This document shows, one piece after another, positions 1 through 6,537 of a stretch of DNA of 14,519 nucleotides (within the stretch, counting starts at the first letter, position 1; each line of letters starts with the position of its first letter). The stretch lies in the NCBI GenBank assembly GCA_900550145.1, contig URRF01000030.1:1-14519 (forward strand), written 5' to 3'. The position numbers and the translations under genes are program-made. The notes beneath the pieces were generated by a model that saw nothing but the letters and a program-made list of their open reading frames with translations, was not told the origin of the DNA and ran no database searches. The stretch is from an uncultured Mollicutes bacterium. GTDB lineage: Bacteria; Bacillota_I; Bacilli_A; RF39; UBA660.

Positions 1-143
1 TCTGTAATCTTTAAATTTGGATAAAGGATTTTTAAAGGAACTGAGGGAAAACCAGCACCAGCTCCTACATCAATCAAGGTTTGATTATTGAAATCAAAAT
101 CAAAGGCAATTGTAATTGAATCATAGAAATGTTTTAGATAAAC
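1..143 (-). pseudogene. rsmG: rsmG (gidB) fragment, 16S rRNA m7G527 methyltransferase
   Basis: Read on the minus strand from about 143 down to 1, the frame gives VYLKHFYDSI, then LIDVGAGAGFPSVPLKI and YPNLKIT. This is the N-proximal hallmark of RsmG, which methylates G527 of 16S rRNA using S-adenosylmethionine; the glycine-rich stretch is the SAM-binding loop. The match runs off the left edge, so the C-terminal part may lie outside. The other end is abnormal: upstream of VYLKHF the similarity stops, there is no ATG or ribosome binding site, and an in-frame stop lies at 162-164. About 50 N-terminal residues expected of the family are therefore missing. I call it a 5'-truncated copy; a chimeric contig end would look the same. 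Confidence 0.7.
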
Positions 144-223
144 ATAAATTAAAATATGGGGTTATTTCAAAATCTAGAAAAGGCACAACATTTTACGTTG
201 TATTTACAAAAAATAAAAAATAA
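137..223 (+). pseudogene. possible C-terminal tail of a sensor histidine kinase
   Basis: The plus-strand frame ending at the TAA at 221-223 reads KYGVISKSRKGTTFYVVF followed by TKNKK. This resembles the last beta-strands of a histidine-kinase ATPase domain, where a G-x-I-x-V-x-S segment is followed by the G2-box pattern GKGTTF; here the first Gly of that box is Arg. The frame is open only from 137, with no start codon or upstream kinase sequence, because the rsmG-like remnant occupies the preceding bases on the other strand. It is short and the identification rests on one motif, so it is tentative. Confidence 0.3.
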
Positions 224-375
224 TAAAAATTTTAAATTATCTTCATATAGATTTCACAAAACTTGTTTAATATTAATAGTGAAAGGAGGATAATTTAAAA
301 ATTAATTAAAAATAAAACAAACAAAAACAAACACAAAGTATTTTATAATTCTTTACATATAATATAATAAACGCA
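224..375. other. AT-rich intergenic stretch with an orphan ribosome-binding-like sequence
   Basis: No gene is seen here. A strong Shine-Dalgarno-like AAAGGAGG at 282-289 is followed by no ATG, GTG or TTG at a usable distance, so it looks like a relic of a lost start region or a chance match. The rest is A-rich sequence with no convincing structure. Confidence 0.4.
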
Positions 376-417
376 AAAAAATTTGAATCATAACAATAGT
401 TATTTTTCAAATTTTTT
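376..417 (+). terminator. long hairpin ending in a T-run upstream of mntP-like gene
   Basis: AAAAAATTTGAA (376-387) and TTCAAATTTTTT (406-417) are a perfect 12-bp inverted repeat. Inside it ATAAC (390-394) and GTTAT (399-403) form a second stem with a four-base loop, leaving a symmetric two-base internal loop. The right arm ends in six T, as in an intrinsic terminator, so it could insulate the next gene from upstream transcription. An operator or leader structure is possible. Confidence 0.5.
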
Positions 418-425
418 GATATAAT
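417..425 (+). promoter_or_regulatory. extended -10 promoter for mntP-like gene
   Basis: TGATATAAT is a consensus extended -10 (TGn plus TATAAT at 420-425). No good -35 lies 17 bp upstream, where the hairpin arm is. The predicted start near 432 gives a leader of about 50 nt before the ATG at 485. Confidence 0.45.
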
Positions 426-484
426 AAAAATAAGTAACTTGTATTTTTATAAAATAAGAAACATAGAATTATACAGGTGATATT

Positions 485-1009
485 ATGATATTAGTAATTG
501 CGCTAGCAATTGCGTTAAGTATGGATGCATTCTCACTAGCATTATGCTTAGGAACATTGAATTTTAGTTATAAAAAAATGTTAATGATATCAGTAACAGT
601 AGGGATATTTCATTTTATAATGCCGATTATAGGAATGTATATTGCAGAAATAATTTTAAAATTTGTAATATTTAATCCAAAATACATATCATTTATAGTG
701 TTTTTTATACTAGGTTTATTTATGATATTTGATAAAAATGAAACAAATGTTAACAAAATATTTAATATATTTTCTATTGTTCTATTTGCATTATTAGTTA
801 GTATTGACAGCTTTGTTGCAGGAATTGGCTTAGAAAATATATATAATGATCATATTGTTTGTGCATTAACATTTACAATATTTAGCTCATTATTTACATT
901 ATCCGGCTTATTTTTAGGAAAATATATAAACAGTAAAATAGGCAATGTTTCAAAGTTAATAGGTGGTATAATATTAATTGTATTATCTATACATTACTTG
1001 ACAAATTAG
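485..1009 (+). CDS. MntP/YtaF-family membrane protein, putative manganese efflux pump
   Basis: A 174-residue, very hydrophobic protein with about six membrane helices and two similar halves. The first helix carries ALSMDAF (residues 10-16) and the start of the second half VSIDSFVAG, the paired Asp-containing helices typical of the MntP/DUF204 family. The sequence GIFHFIMPIIG matches the family's G-x-F-Q-x-x-MP-x-x-G, with His for the usual Gln. Known MntP proteins export Mn2+ across the cytoplasmic membrane; the related YtaF of Bacillus is a sporulation membrane protein, and the sporulation genes downstream leave that alternative open. The start is supported by AGGTGA at 475-480. It is slightly shorter than most MntP proteins. 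Family assignment is firm; the ion is inferred. Confidence 0.8.
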   Translation: MILVIALAIALSMDAFSLALCLGTLNFSYKKMLMISVTVGIFHFIMPIIGMYIAEIILKFVIFNPKYISFIVFFILGLFMIFDKNETNVNKIFNIFSIVLFALLVSIDSFVAGIGLENIYNDHIVCALTFTIFSSLFTLSGLFLGKYINSKIGNVSKLIGGIILIVLSIHYLTN

Positions 1010-1025
1010 GAAAAATATGTATAAT
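998..1025 (+). promoter_or_regulatory. near-perfect sigma-A promoter for the orphan membrane protein gene
   Basis: TTGACA (998-1003) and TATAAT (1020-1025) are both exact consensus hexamers with a 16-bp spacer. The -35 lies inside the last codons of the mntP-like gene. Transcription should start near 1032, giving a short leader of about 28 nt. Confidence 0.75.
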
Positions 1026-1026
1026 A

Positions 1027-1041
1027 TCGAACATATTTCGA
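1027..1041. promoter_or_regulatory. palindromic operator-like site over the transcription start
   Basis: TCGAA (1027-1031) and TTCGA (1037-1041) form a perfect inverted repeat around CATAT, directly after the -10 hexamer and over the predicted start. A repressor bound here would block the strong promoter. The site resembles the Gram-positive LexA box CGAAC-N4-GTTCG but is one base short between the half-sites, so LexA binding is only a possibility. Confidence 0.45.
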
Positions 1042-1059
1042 AAAGGAAGGGGATATGTC

Positions 1060-2580
1060 ATGAAAACATTACAAGAAAAAGAATATAATTATAGTGATGT
1101 CTTACTATATAAAGTAAGAGAAAATAACAAAAATGAAAAAGTAATATTAGCAATAGTAGACGATGAAGACCAATTGGCTAAGTATAATTTTACAGAAAAA
1201 CCAGAGGATGCTCCAGTTGCAATAATAGATTATAATGAAGAATCAGAACGTGAATTAATTGCAAATATGAAAAGAATCAAAAAATGTGAGTTAGTAAATG
1301 GAAAAGCAATAGTAACTTATGAAGATGGAGAAAAAAGAACATTTACTGGTTCAAATATAGAAACAATAAGAGAAGTATTAGATAAACAAGAAGATTATAC
1401 TAAAAGACAAATAATAGGAGAATGGGATAAATTACCTGAAGAAAAGAAAGAAGAACAAATAAAGAAAAATAATTCTACTTGGAAAAAAGTGTTATCAGGA
1501 GCTTTAGCAGGTGTAATATTAACAGGTGGTTTGTATCACGGTTTAAAGGGCTTATCGAAAGATAACAAAACATATTCTAATGAATTGCCATCAGAAGATG
1601 ATAAGAAAACTGAAACTAGCATAACTCAAAACGATGAAGAATATAAAAAATATCAAGAAGATGGTAAAAAATTGCATCAAGAGACAGTGAATAAAAATGC
1701 ATACATATTAAAATATCAACAAGTATCTGATGTTAAATGGGATGAAGCTTTAGCAGTAGAAGTTGTAGAATTTATAAATGGAGTTTATCCTAAAGAATTA
1801 GAGTACATGAGTGAACAAAACGCAGATGCTCGTTTAACAGAAATATTACAAGCAATTCAATTATTAATAGCAGGAAATTTAAATTCAGAAACAAAAGCAG
1901 TTGATATGATAAATCTAGCAGACTATGTTTCTAATATTAAAGAAAAAGCAATAATAAATAATGCATTTGTAATATCAAGAAATGTTGTTAGCGAATCAAT
2001 TGGAGAACCAGTAAATGGTAAAATAATTGAAAGTGATGATGAAATAAATAATTTCTCTCGTGAATATACAAATGCTGTAGATGAATTTATGCATCATGAA
2101 TTTGAAACCATTAATAAAGGAGATTTCATTACTTCATCTATGGGTTGTAGATTTACTACTTCATCAATATTCCATTTTATGAATGGTATGATACCACAAT
2201 GGAGTTATATAACAAGAGAATCTTCAGAAACAGATAAAAGAGAATATGATTTATATTTACAATATTTCCAAGATGATGTAGAAAAAGATTTATATTTACC
2301 AGAACCAGGAAAAAATGGAACAGTTCAATATAAATGTGTTTATGAAGATGAAAAAGGAAGATGCAAAGAGAAAATATATACAGAAGACGAAATGCTTGCA
2401 TTAGCAGGAATTTCTAGCGAAGAAGAAAAAAGAAATTTAAAAATAGAAGCAAATCCTAACATACATGAATTAGGTATATATATTCAAAATAAAAGCGCAT
2501 TAAAAAGGGCTCAAGAAGAAATAATGAATTTAAACAATACTATTCAAGTCGGAGATGCAACTTTAGGAATTACAAAGTAA
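1060..2580 (+). CDS. unrecognised single-pass membrane protein, 506 aa
   Basis: I do not recognise a family. Residues 1-140 form a charged, probably cytoplasmic region with a beta-rich look (VILAIVDDED, KAIVTYEDGEKRTF) and an EK-rich helix before the membrane. One hydrophobic segment, about 144-162 (VLSGALAGVILTGGLYHGL), is preceded by KKNNSTWKK, which predicts N-terminus in and about 340 acidic residues outside. The outer part starts with a polar linker (170-200), then a mostly helical region with AILQAIQLLI and AIINNAFVISRNVV, then a segment with four Cys in the whole protein (76, 363, 426, 435) and no known catalytic motif. The start follows AAGGAAGGGG at 1043-1052. It has its own strong promoter, operator-like palindrome and terminator, so it is a monocistronic, separately controlled unit between mntP and fba. 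Confidence 0.85.
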   Translation: MKTLQEKEYNYSDVLLYKVRENNKNEKVILAIVDDEDQLAKYNFTEKPEDAPVAIIDYNEESERELIANMKRIKKCELVNGKAIVTYEDGEKRTFTGSNIETIREVLDKQEDYTKRQIIGEWDKLPEEKKEEQIKKNNSTWKKVLSGALAGVILTGGLYHGLKGLSKDNKTYSNELPSEDDKKTETSITQNDEEYKKYQEDGKKLHQETVNKNAYILKYQQVSDVKWDEALAVEVVEFINGVYPKELEYMSEQNADARLTEILQAIQLLIAGNLNSETKAVDMINLADYVSNIKEKAIINNAFVISRNVVSESIGEPVNGKIIESDDEINNFSREYTNAVDEFMHHEFETINKGDFITSSMGCRFTTSSIFHFMNGMIPQWSYITRESSETDKREYDLYLQYFQDDVEKDLYLPEPGKNGTVQYKCVYEDEKGRCKEKIYTEDEMLALAGISSEEEKRNLKIEANPNIHELGIYIQNKSALKRAQEEIMNLNNTIQVGDATLGITK

Positions 2581-2588
2581 TTAAAGTT

Positions 2589-2618
2589 AAGGTATTAAGT
2601 GTAAACTTAATACTTTTT
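2589..2618 (+). terminator. intrinsic terminator of the orphan gene
   Basis: GTATTAAG (2592-2599) and CTTAATAC (2606-2613) pair around a six-base loop, with a G-T and A-T pair extending the base, followed by five T. Confidence 0.8.
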
Positions 2619-2620
2619 GT

Positions 2621-2649
2621 TTGTTTTAAATTGCTATTCGTGATAATAT
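2621..2649 (+). promoter_or_regulatory. candidate promoter for fba-murA
   Basis: TTGTTT (2621-2626) and TAATAT (2644-2649) are separated by 17 bp. It lies just after the preceding terminator and before the aldolase ribosome binding site, which is where the operon's promoter must be. Both hexamers deviate from consensus. Confidence 0.4.
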
Positions 2650-2668
2650 AAATATAGGAAGTGAGAAT

Positions 2669-3517
2669 ATGCAAAATAGTAATGAATTATTAAAGCATGC
2701 ATTAAAGCACAAATATGCAATTCCACAATTCAATATAAATAATCTAGAATGGACTAAATATATACTAGAAGAATGCAATATCAATAAATCCCCTGTAATA
2801 TTAGGAGTAACAGAAAGTACAATTAAATATATGGGTGGATATAATGTTGTTGCTAATATTGTAAAGAGTTTAATTGAAGATTTAAATATAACAATACCAG
2901 TAGTTCTACATTTAGATCATGGAACAAGTGTAGAGAGTTGCATTAAAGCAATTAATGCCTCATTCACATCCGTAATGATAGATGCATCAAATTATGAATT
3001 AAGTAAAAATATAGAAATAACAAAAAAAGTAGTGGATTATGCACACAAATATAACGTATCAGTAGAAGCAGAAATTGGAAATATTGGAGGAACTGAAGAT
3101 AATATAAATTGTAAAAATAATTGTGCTACAAAGCAAGATAGTGTTTCACTTATTAAAAACACAAATGTAGATTCTTTAGCACCTGCCATAGGCAATATGC
3201 ATGGAATATACAAAGTAAAACCAAATTTAAATTTCAAAACAATCAAAGAAATAAGTGAAGAAACAAATTTACCACTTGTATTACATGGTTCATCAAATTT
3301 AACAGACGAAGATATAAAAAAATCAATAGAATGTGGAATATGTAAAATAAATATAAATACAGATTTACAAATTGCATGGTCAAAGGCAGTAAGACAATAT
3401 TTAGAAAAAAATAAAAATGCATATGATCCAAGGAAAATAATCTCATCTGGGGAATTTAACATAAAAAAATATATAAAGGACAAGTTGCAATTACTTGGTA
3501 ATTCAAATAGATTATAG
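2669..3517 (+). CDS. fba: class II fructose-bisphosphate aldolase
   Basis: Zinc-dependent aldolase that cleaves fructose 1,6-bisphosphate to glyceraldehyde 3-phosphate and dihydroxyacetone phosphate in cytoplasmic glycolysis. The 282 residues match the family's usual length. Visible hallmarks in order: YAIPQFNINN (16-25); LHLDHG (80-85) with catalytic Asp83 and zinc ligand His84; EAEIG (133-137); GNMHG with zinc ligand His178; VLHGSS with His206; KININTDLQ for phosphate binding; and YDPRK near the C-terminus. The start follows AGGAAGTGAG at 2656-2665. The stop is 11 bp before murA, so the two are co-transcribed. Tagatose-bisphosphate aldolases share this fold; the FNINN start and the fba-murA-rpmE context favour the glycolytic enzyme. 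Confidence 0.93.
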   Translation: MQNSNELLKHALKHKYAIPQFNINNLEWTKYILEECNINKSPVILGVTESTIKYMGGYNVVANIVKSLIEDLNITIPVVLHLDHGTSVESCIKAINASFTSVMIDASNYELSKNIEITKKVVDYAHKYNVSVEAEIGNIGGTEDNINCKNNCATKQDSVSLIKNTNVDSLAPAIGNMHGIYKVKPNLNFKTIKEISEETNLPLVLHGSSNLTDEDIKKSIECGICKININTDLQIAWSKAVRQYLEKNKNAYDPRKIISSGEFNIKKYIKDKLQLLGNSNRL

Positions 3518-3528
3518 CAGGAGGATGT

Positions 3529-4782
3529 ATGGAAAAAATAATAATTAGAGGGGGAAACAAATTAAAAGGAACAGTAAAAATAAGTGGTGCAAAAAATAGC
3601 GCTGTTGCACTAATACCAGCAGCTATTCTTTCTGATGAACCAGTTATAATAAATAATGTTCCAAATATTTCTGATATTGATGCCTTAATAGAAATATTAG
3701 AATTTCTAGGTGCAAAAATAAACAGAAATAATAACACTTTAACAATAGATGCAAGTAAAATACAAAATAAAGAAATACCTATGGAAGTGTCTCAAAAACT
3801 AAGAGCGTCTTATTATTTCATGTCTTCAATATTAGGAAAATATAATAAAGTAGAAATGTATTTTCCAGGAGGATGTAATATAGGAAAAAGACCAATAGAT
3901 CAAACATTGAAGGCATTTAAAGCATTAGGAGCAACAATTGTTGAAAAAGAAAATAAATATGATATATATGCAGAAAAATTGAAATCTGCACATATACATC
4001 TTGATATGCCAAGTGTAGGAGCAACAATAAATGCAATATATTCATCAGTTAAAGTGGATGGAATAACAGAAATAACAAATGCTGCAAGAGAACCAGAAAT
4101 TGGCAATGTTATAGATTTTTTAAATCAAATGGGTGCAAAGATAGAAGGAAAAGGCACAAAAACAATAACTATAACTGGTGTTACATATTTACATGGAACC
4201 ACAATTGATGTTATACCGGATAGAATAGAAGCAGGTACTTATATAATAATCGCGTCTTTATTAGGTGAGAATTTAAAAATAGAAAATATAATACCAGAAC
4301 ATATAGATTCACTTTTACAAAAATTAAAAGAAATAGGTGTTAATTACGAGAAAGGTAAAGATTATTTGATTGTAAATCAAACGACAAGTTTAAAACCAAC
4401 AAATATAAAAACAGAAGGATATCCTGGTTTTCCTACAGATTTACAACAACCAATAACTGCACTCTTAACACAATGCGACGGAATGTCATCTATTGAAGAA
4501 ACAATATATGAAAATAGATTTAAAAATGTAGAGTACCTTAATATGATGGGTTCAGATATAAATATTGATGGAAGAAAAATATATATAAAAGGAAAAACCA
4601 AACTAAAAGGTAAAGATGTAAAAGCAACAGATTTAAGAGCAGGTGCTTGTATGTTAATTGCAGGATTAATAGCAGATGGAGTAACTACAATATCCGATAT
4701 AGAACATGTATTAAGAGGATATGAAAATATTATCGAAAAATTAAAAAATATAGGTGCTAAAATAGAAAAAGAGGAAATATAA
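3529..4782 (+). CDS. murA: UDP-N-acetylglucosamine 1-carboxyvinyltransferase MurA
   Basis: Transfers the enolpyruvyl group of phosphoenolpyruvate to UDP-N-acetylglucosamine, the first committed step of peptidoglycan synthesis. At 417 residues it is full length. Lys22-Asn23 (SGAKNS) bind substrate; the mobile loop PGGCNIGKRPID carries catalytic Cys116, the residue alkylated by fosfomycin, so a Cys-type and in principle sensitive enzyme is predicted. FPTDLQ holds the catalytic Asp and DLRAGA the late Arg. GGAGG at 3520-3524 supports the start. In Bacillus, a murA paralogue (murAB/murZ) sits after fbaA and another (murAA) next to spoIID; here only the fba-linked position is filled, so it is best compared with MurAB. 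Confidence 0.96.
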   Translation: MEKIIIRGGNKLKGTVKISGAKNSAVALIPAAILSDEPVIINNVPNISDIDALIEILEFLGAKINRNNNTLTIDASKIQNKEIPMEVSQKLRASYYFMSSILGKYNKVEMYFPGGCNIGKRPIDQTLKAFKALGATIVEKENKYDIYAEKLKSAHIHLDMPSVGATINAIYSSVKVDGITEITNAAREPEIGNVIDFLNQMGAKIEGKGTKTITITGVTYLHGTTIDVIPDRIEAGTYIIIASLLGENLKIENIIPEHIDSLLQKLKEIGVNYEKGKDYLIVNQTTSLKPTNIKTEGYPGFPTDLQQPITALLTQCDGMSSIEETIYENRFKNVEYLNMMGSDINIDGRKIYIKGKTKLKGKDVKATDLRAGACMLIAGLIADGVTTISDIEHVLRGYENIIEKLKNIGAKIEKEEI

Positions 4783-4785
4783 TAT

Positions 4786-4807
4786 AGAGATAATAATCTC
4801 TTTTTTT
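4786..4807 (+). terminator. terminator after murA
   Basis: AGAGAT (4786-4791) pairs with ATCTCT (4796-4801) around AATA, followed by a run of T to 4807. Two bases later begins the ribosome binding site of the next gene, for which no separate promoter is visible, so the hairpin may only partly terminate. Confidence 0.75.
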
Positions 4808-4819
4808 ATGGAGGTGTTT

Positions 4820-5569
4820 ATGAAAACAATTAAAAGAGTATTAGTTTTGTTAATAATGATATTAGTAGTAGTTATATATTTAACTAATAAAGATACTAAA
4901 ATATATTACGTTTCACTAGGTGATGGATTAGGAAGAGGAATGAACGCAAATGATAAAATTGGTTATGGATATAGTGATTATATAAAAGAATACTTAGAAG
5001 ATATAGACAAGTTAGAGTTTTATACAAAACAATTTTCTGATAAAGATAAAAGAACTACAGATATAATAAATAATATAAATGATAATATAGAAATAATAGA
5101 AGATTCCAAACCATTAACAATAAAAAAAGCACTAATGCATGCAGATATAATAACTTTATCAACTGGTTTAAATGAGTTACTATATAAACTTCAAAATGAA
5201 AACTTAGATAGTTATCAAATGTATAAATACATAGATAATTTAATAGAAGATATAGATGATTTAATAGATATAATAAAAAAATATTGTAAGGAAGATATAT
5301 TTATACTTGGTTACTATAATCCGTATGTAAATAAAAATGTATCTGATGATATAGATAAATATATAAAATATGCTAATAATAAGTTAATAGAATTATCAAA
5401 AGATGAGGAAATTATATATATTGATTTATACAATATATTAAAAAATAATTCACAGGTATTTACAAGTGTTGATAGTCATTACCCAAATATAGATGGATAT
5501 AAACTAATAAGTAGAGAAATAATTGAAAAAATAGAAAAAAAAGTAATAAAAACATTAAAAGAAATGTAA
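4820..5569 (+). CDS. SGNH/GDSL-fold exported protein lacking the Ser nucleophile
   Basis: A 249-residue protein from the ATG at 4820, chosen because GGAGGTG at 4810-4816 precedes it; the in-frame ATG at 4808 would include that site in the coding region. KTIKR followed by a hydrophobic stretch to about residue 24 is a signal anchor, so the domain lies outside the membrane. SGNH blocks: YVSLGDGLGRGMN (block I), ITLSTGLNELL (block III, with Asn), ILGYYNPY, and DSHYPNIDGY (block V, Asp and His). Block I normally reads GDS; here the codon is GGA, giving Gly in place of the nucleophile. The relatives are lipase or esterase-like hydrolases acting on acyl groups; this copy may be non-catalytic or a binding protein. 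The missing serine makes any esterase annotation unsafe. Confidence 0.8.
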   Translation: MKTIKRVLVLLIMILVVVIYLTNKDTKIYYVSLGDGLGRGMNANDKIGYGYSDYIKEYLEDIDKLEFYTKQFSDKDKRTTDIINNINDNIEIIEDSKPLTIKKALMHADIITLSTGLNELLYKLQNENLDSYQMYKYIDNLIEDIDDLIDIIKKYCKEDIFILGYYNPYVNKNVSDDIDKYIKYANNKLIELSKDEEIIYIDLYNILKNNSQVFTSVDSHYPNIDGYKLISREIIEKIEKKVIKTLKEM

Positions 5570-5585
5570 ATAAATTAAAAATTTG

Positions 5586-5614
5586 TTGATAAATAATAAA
5601 TTACTTGTTATAAT
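5586..5614 (+). promoter_or_regulatory. strong promoter for rpmE
   Basis: TTGATA (5586-5591), a 17-bp spacer and TATAAT (5609-5614) with an upstream TGT that makes it an extended -10. The predicted start near 5621 gives a leader of about 52 nt. Confidence 0.75.
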
Positions 5615-5631
5615 ATTAAAGCATTGAATTA

Positions 5632-5656
5632 CTATGACTATTACTATTAGTCATGG
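5632..5656 (+). promoter_or_regulatory. rpmE leader hairpin, possible L31 autoregulatory element
   Basis: ATGACTA (5634-5640) and TAGTCAT (5648-5654) form a perfect stem, extended by T-G and C-G pairs, with a seven-base loop. It lies between the transcription start and the ribosome binding site AAGGAG (5660-5665). Structured L31 leaders have been proposed in Firmicutes; whether this matches them needs a covariance search. Confidence 0.45.
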
Positions 5657-5672
5657 CGGAAGGAGTGAGAAT

Positions 5673-5876
5673 ATGAGTAAATATCAATCAAACTACACTG
5701 ACTCAACTGTTACATGTGCATGTGGAAACACATTCACTACTAAATCAACAAAAGAAAAAATACATGTTGAACAATGTTCAGAATGTCATCCTTTCTATAC
5801 AGGACAACATTTAAAGAATACAGGTAGAAGAGGTAAGGTTGAACAATTTAACAAAAAATATGGATTTACAGAATAA
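5673..5876 (+). CDS. rpmE: 50S ribosomal protein L31, zinc-binding type
   Basis: A component of the large ribosomal subunit. The 67-residue product starts at MSKYQSNY, supported by AAGGAGTGAG at 5660-5669; a longer in-frame ORF from 5634 would translate the leader hairpin and is rejected. Zinc ligands are Cys15 and Cys17 (TCACGNTF) and Cys35 and Cys38 (EQCSECHPFYTGQ), so this is the C+ form, which in Bacillus is replaced by a Cys-free paralogue under zinc shortage. The N-terminus lacks the usual K-x-x-IHP-x-Y motif and is shorter than typical. It has its own promoter and terminator. Confidence 0.96.
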   Translation: MSKYQSNYTDSTVTCACGNTFTTKSTKEKIHVEQCSECHPFYTGQHLKNTGRRGKVEQFNKKYGFTE

Positions 5877-5898
5877 GATAAGCAATTATCTTTTTTTC
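5876..5898 (+). terminator. rpmE terminator
   Basis: AGATAA (5876-5881) pairs with TTATCT (5886-5891) around GCAA, followed by a T-run to 5897. It begins at the last base of the rpmE stop codon. Confidence 0.8.
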
Positions 5899-5908
5899 TT
5901 TACTAATA

Positions 5909-5917
5909 TGATATAAT
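5909..5917 (+). promoter_or_regulatory. candidate extended -10 promoter for the rpiB transcript
   Basis: TGATATAAT, the same extended -10 as upstream of the mntP-like gene, lies right after the rpmE terminator. No clear -35 is seen. It would give a leader of about 170 nt containing a small hairpin (5986-6002) and a possible 27-codon ORF. A second TATAAT at 5982-5987 is an alternative. Confidence 0.4.
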
Positions 5918-6013
5918 ATGTATATATGATATTAACTAAAAATTATCAAATTTATTAGACATATTTAACAAGATAGATAAGTATAATAGTAGTGATTACT
6001 ATGTTAATAGTTA

Positions 6014-6097
6014 ATGTCAAGAATTTATGTGAAATATAAAAATAAAACTTTAGAAAAAAATGCAACAATAAAAGAAAAAGAAAGAGGTAAAAAATGA
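6014..6097 (+). CDS. possible 27-residue leader peptide overlapping rpiB
   Basis: An ATG at 6014 opens 27 codons (start MSRIYVKYKNKTLEKN, rich in Lys) and ends in a TGA that overlaps the rpiB ATG as ATGA. Such overlaps often couple translation. Against it: no clear ribosome binding site precedes the ATG and the composition is what AT-rich sequence would give. I do not recognise the peptide; chance is a real alternative. Confidence 0.25.
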   Translation: MSRIYVKYKNKTLEKNATIKEKERGKK

Positions 6098-6537
6098 AAA
6101 TAGGAATATGTAGTGATCATAGAGGTTATAACACAAAAAAAGAACTTACCAATATTTTAAAAGAAAAAGGATATACTATAATTGATTATGGCACATACAA
6201 TGATGCTTCAACAGATTATCCAATATATGCGTTTAAATTATGCGAGGCAATAAAAGAAAATTATGCGGATTTTGGTATTGCCCTTTGTGGAACAGGAATA
6301 GGAATGAGTATTGCGGCAAACAAGGTAAAAGGAATCAGGTGTGCTAAAATCGATAATTTAGTAGATGCTAAATATGCAAAAAGACATAATAATGCAAATG
6401 TTTTAGCAATCTCAGCAAACAAAAAAATAGATGATATAATAGACATGATAATCTTATTTACAAATGAAGAAGTTGACAAAGAAGAGAAGTACAAAAGAAG
6501 AAATGATATGATAAAGAGGTATGAGGATGAGCATTAA
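6094..6537 (+). CDS. rpiB: ribose-5-phosphate isomerase B
   Basis: Interconverts ribose 5-phosphate and ribulose 5-phosphate in the non-oxidative pentose phosphate pathway. The 147 residues fit the RpiB/LacAB family. ICSDHRGY carries Asp8 and His9; ALCGTGIGMSIAANK holds catalytic Cys65 and the Thr67/Gly anion-binding loop; AKRHNNANVL supplies His98 and the Asn of the phosphate site. LacA/LacB galactose-6-phosphate isomerases share this fold, but a single subunit outside a lac operon and an intact active site favour RpiB. GAGGTAAAAA precedes the ATG. The next gene overlaps its end by 11 bp, so they are translated from one message. Confidence 0.92.
   Translation: MKIGICSDHRGYNTKKELTNILKEKGYTIIDYGTYNDASTDYPIYAFKLCEAIKENYADFGIALCGTGIGMSIAANKVKGIRCAKIDNLVDAKYAKRHNNANVLAISANKKIDDIIDMIILFTNEEVDKEEKYKRRNDMIKRYEDEH

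Noticed and set aside
156..293. 45-codon plus-strand ORF beginning at the ATG at 156
   Set aside because: No ribosome binding site, composition like random AT-rich sequence, and it overlaps the rsmG remnant boundary in a frame different from the kinase-like tail.
1028..1040. True LexA (SOS) box
   Set aside because: CGAAC-N4-GTTCG requires six bases between CGAA and TTCG; only five are present. Kept as an operator-like palindrome without naming the regulator.
2177..2401. 74-codon minus-strand ORF inside the orphan gene
   Set aside because: Phe/Leu/His-rich translation of the antisense of an A-rich gene; no ribosome binding site. The same holds for antisense ORFs in fba, murA, rpiB, spoIID, spoIIQ, mbl and secA.
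5634..5672. N-terminal extension of L31 by 13 codons from the ATG at 5634
   Set aside because: The ATG is the left arm of the leader hairpin, has no ribosome binding site, and the peptide does not resemble L31; AAGGAGTGAG points to 5673.
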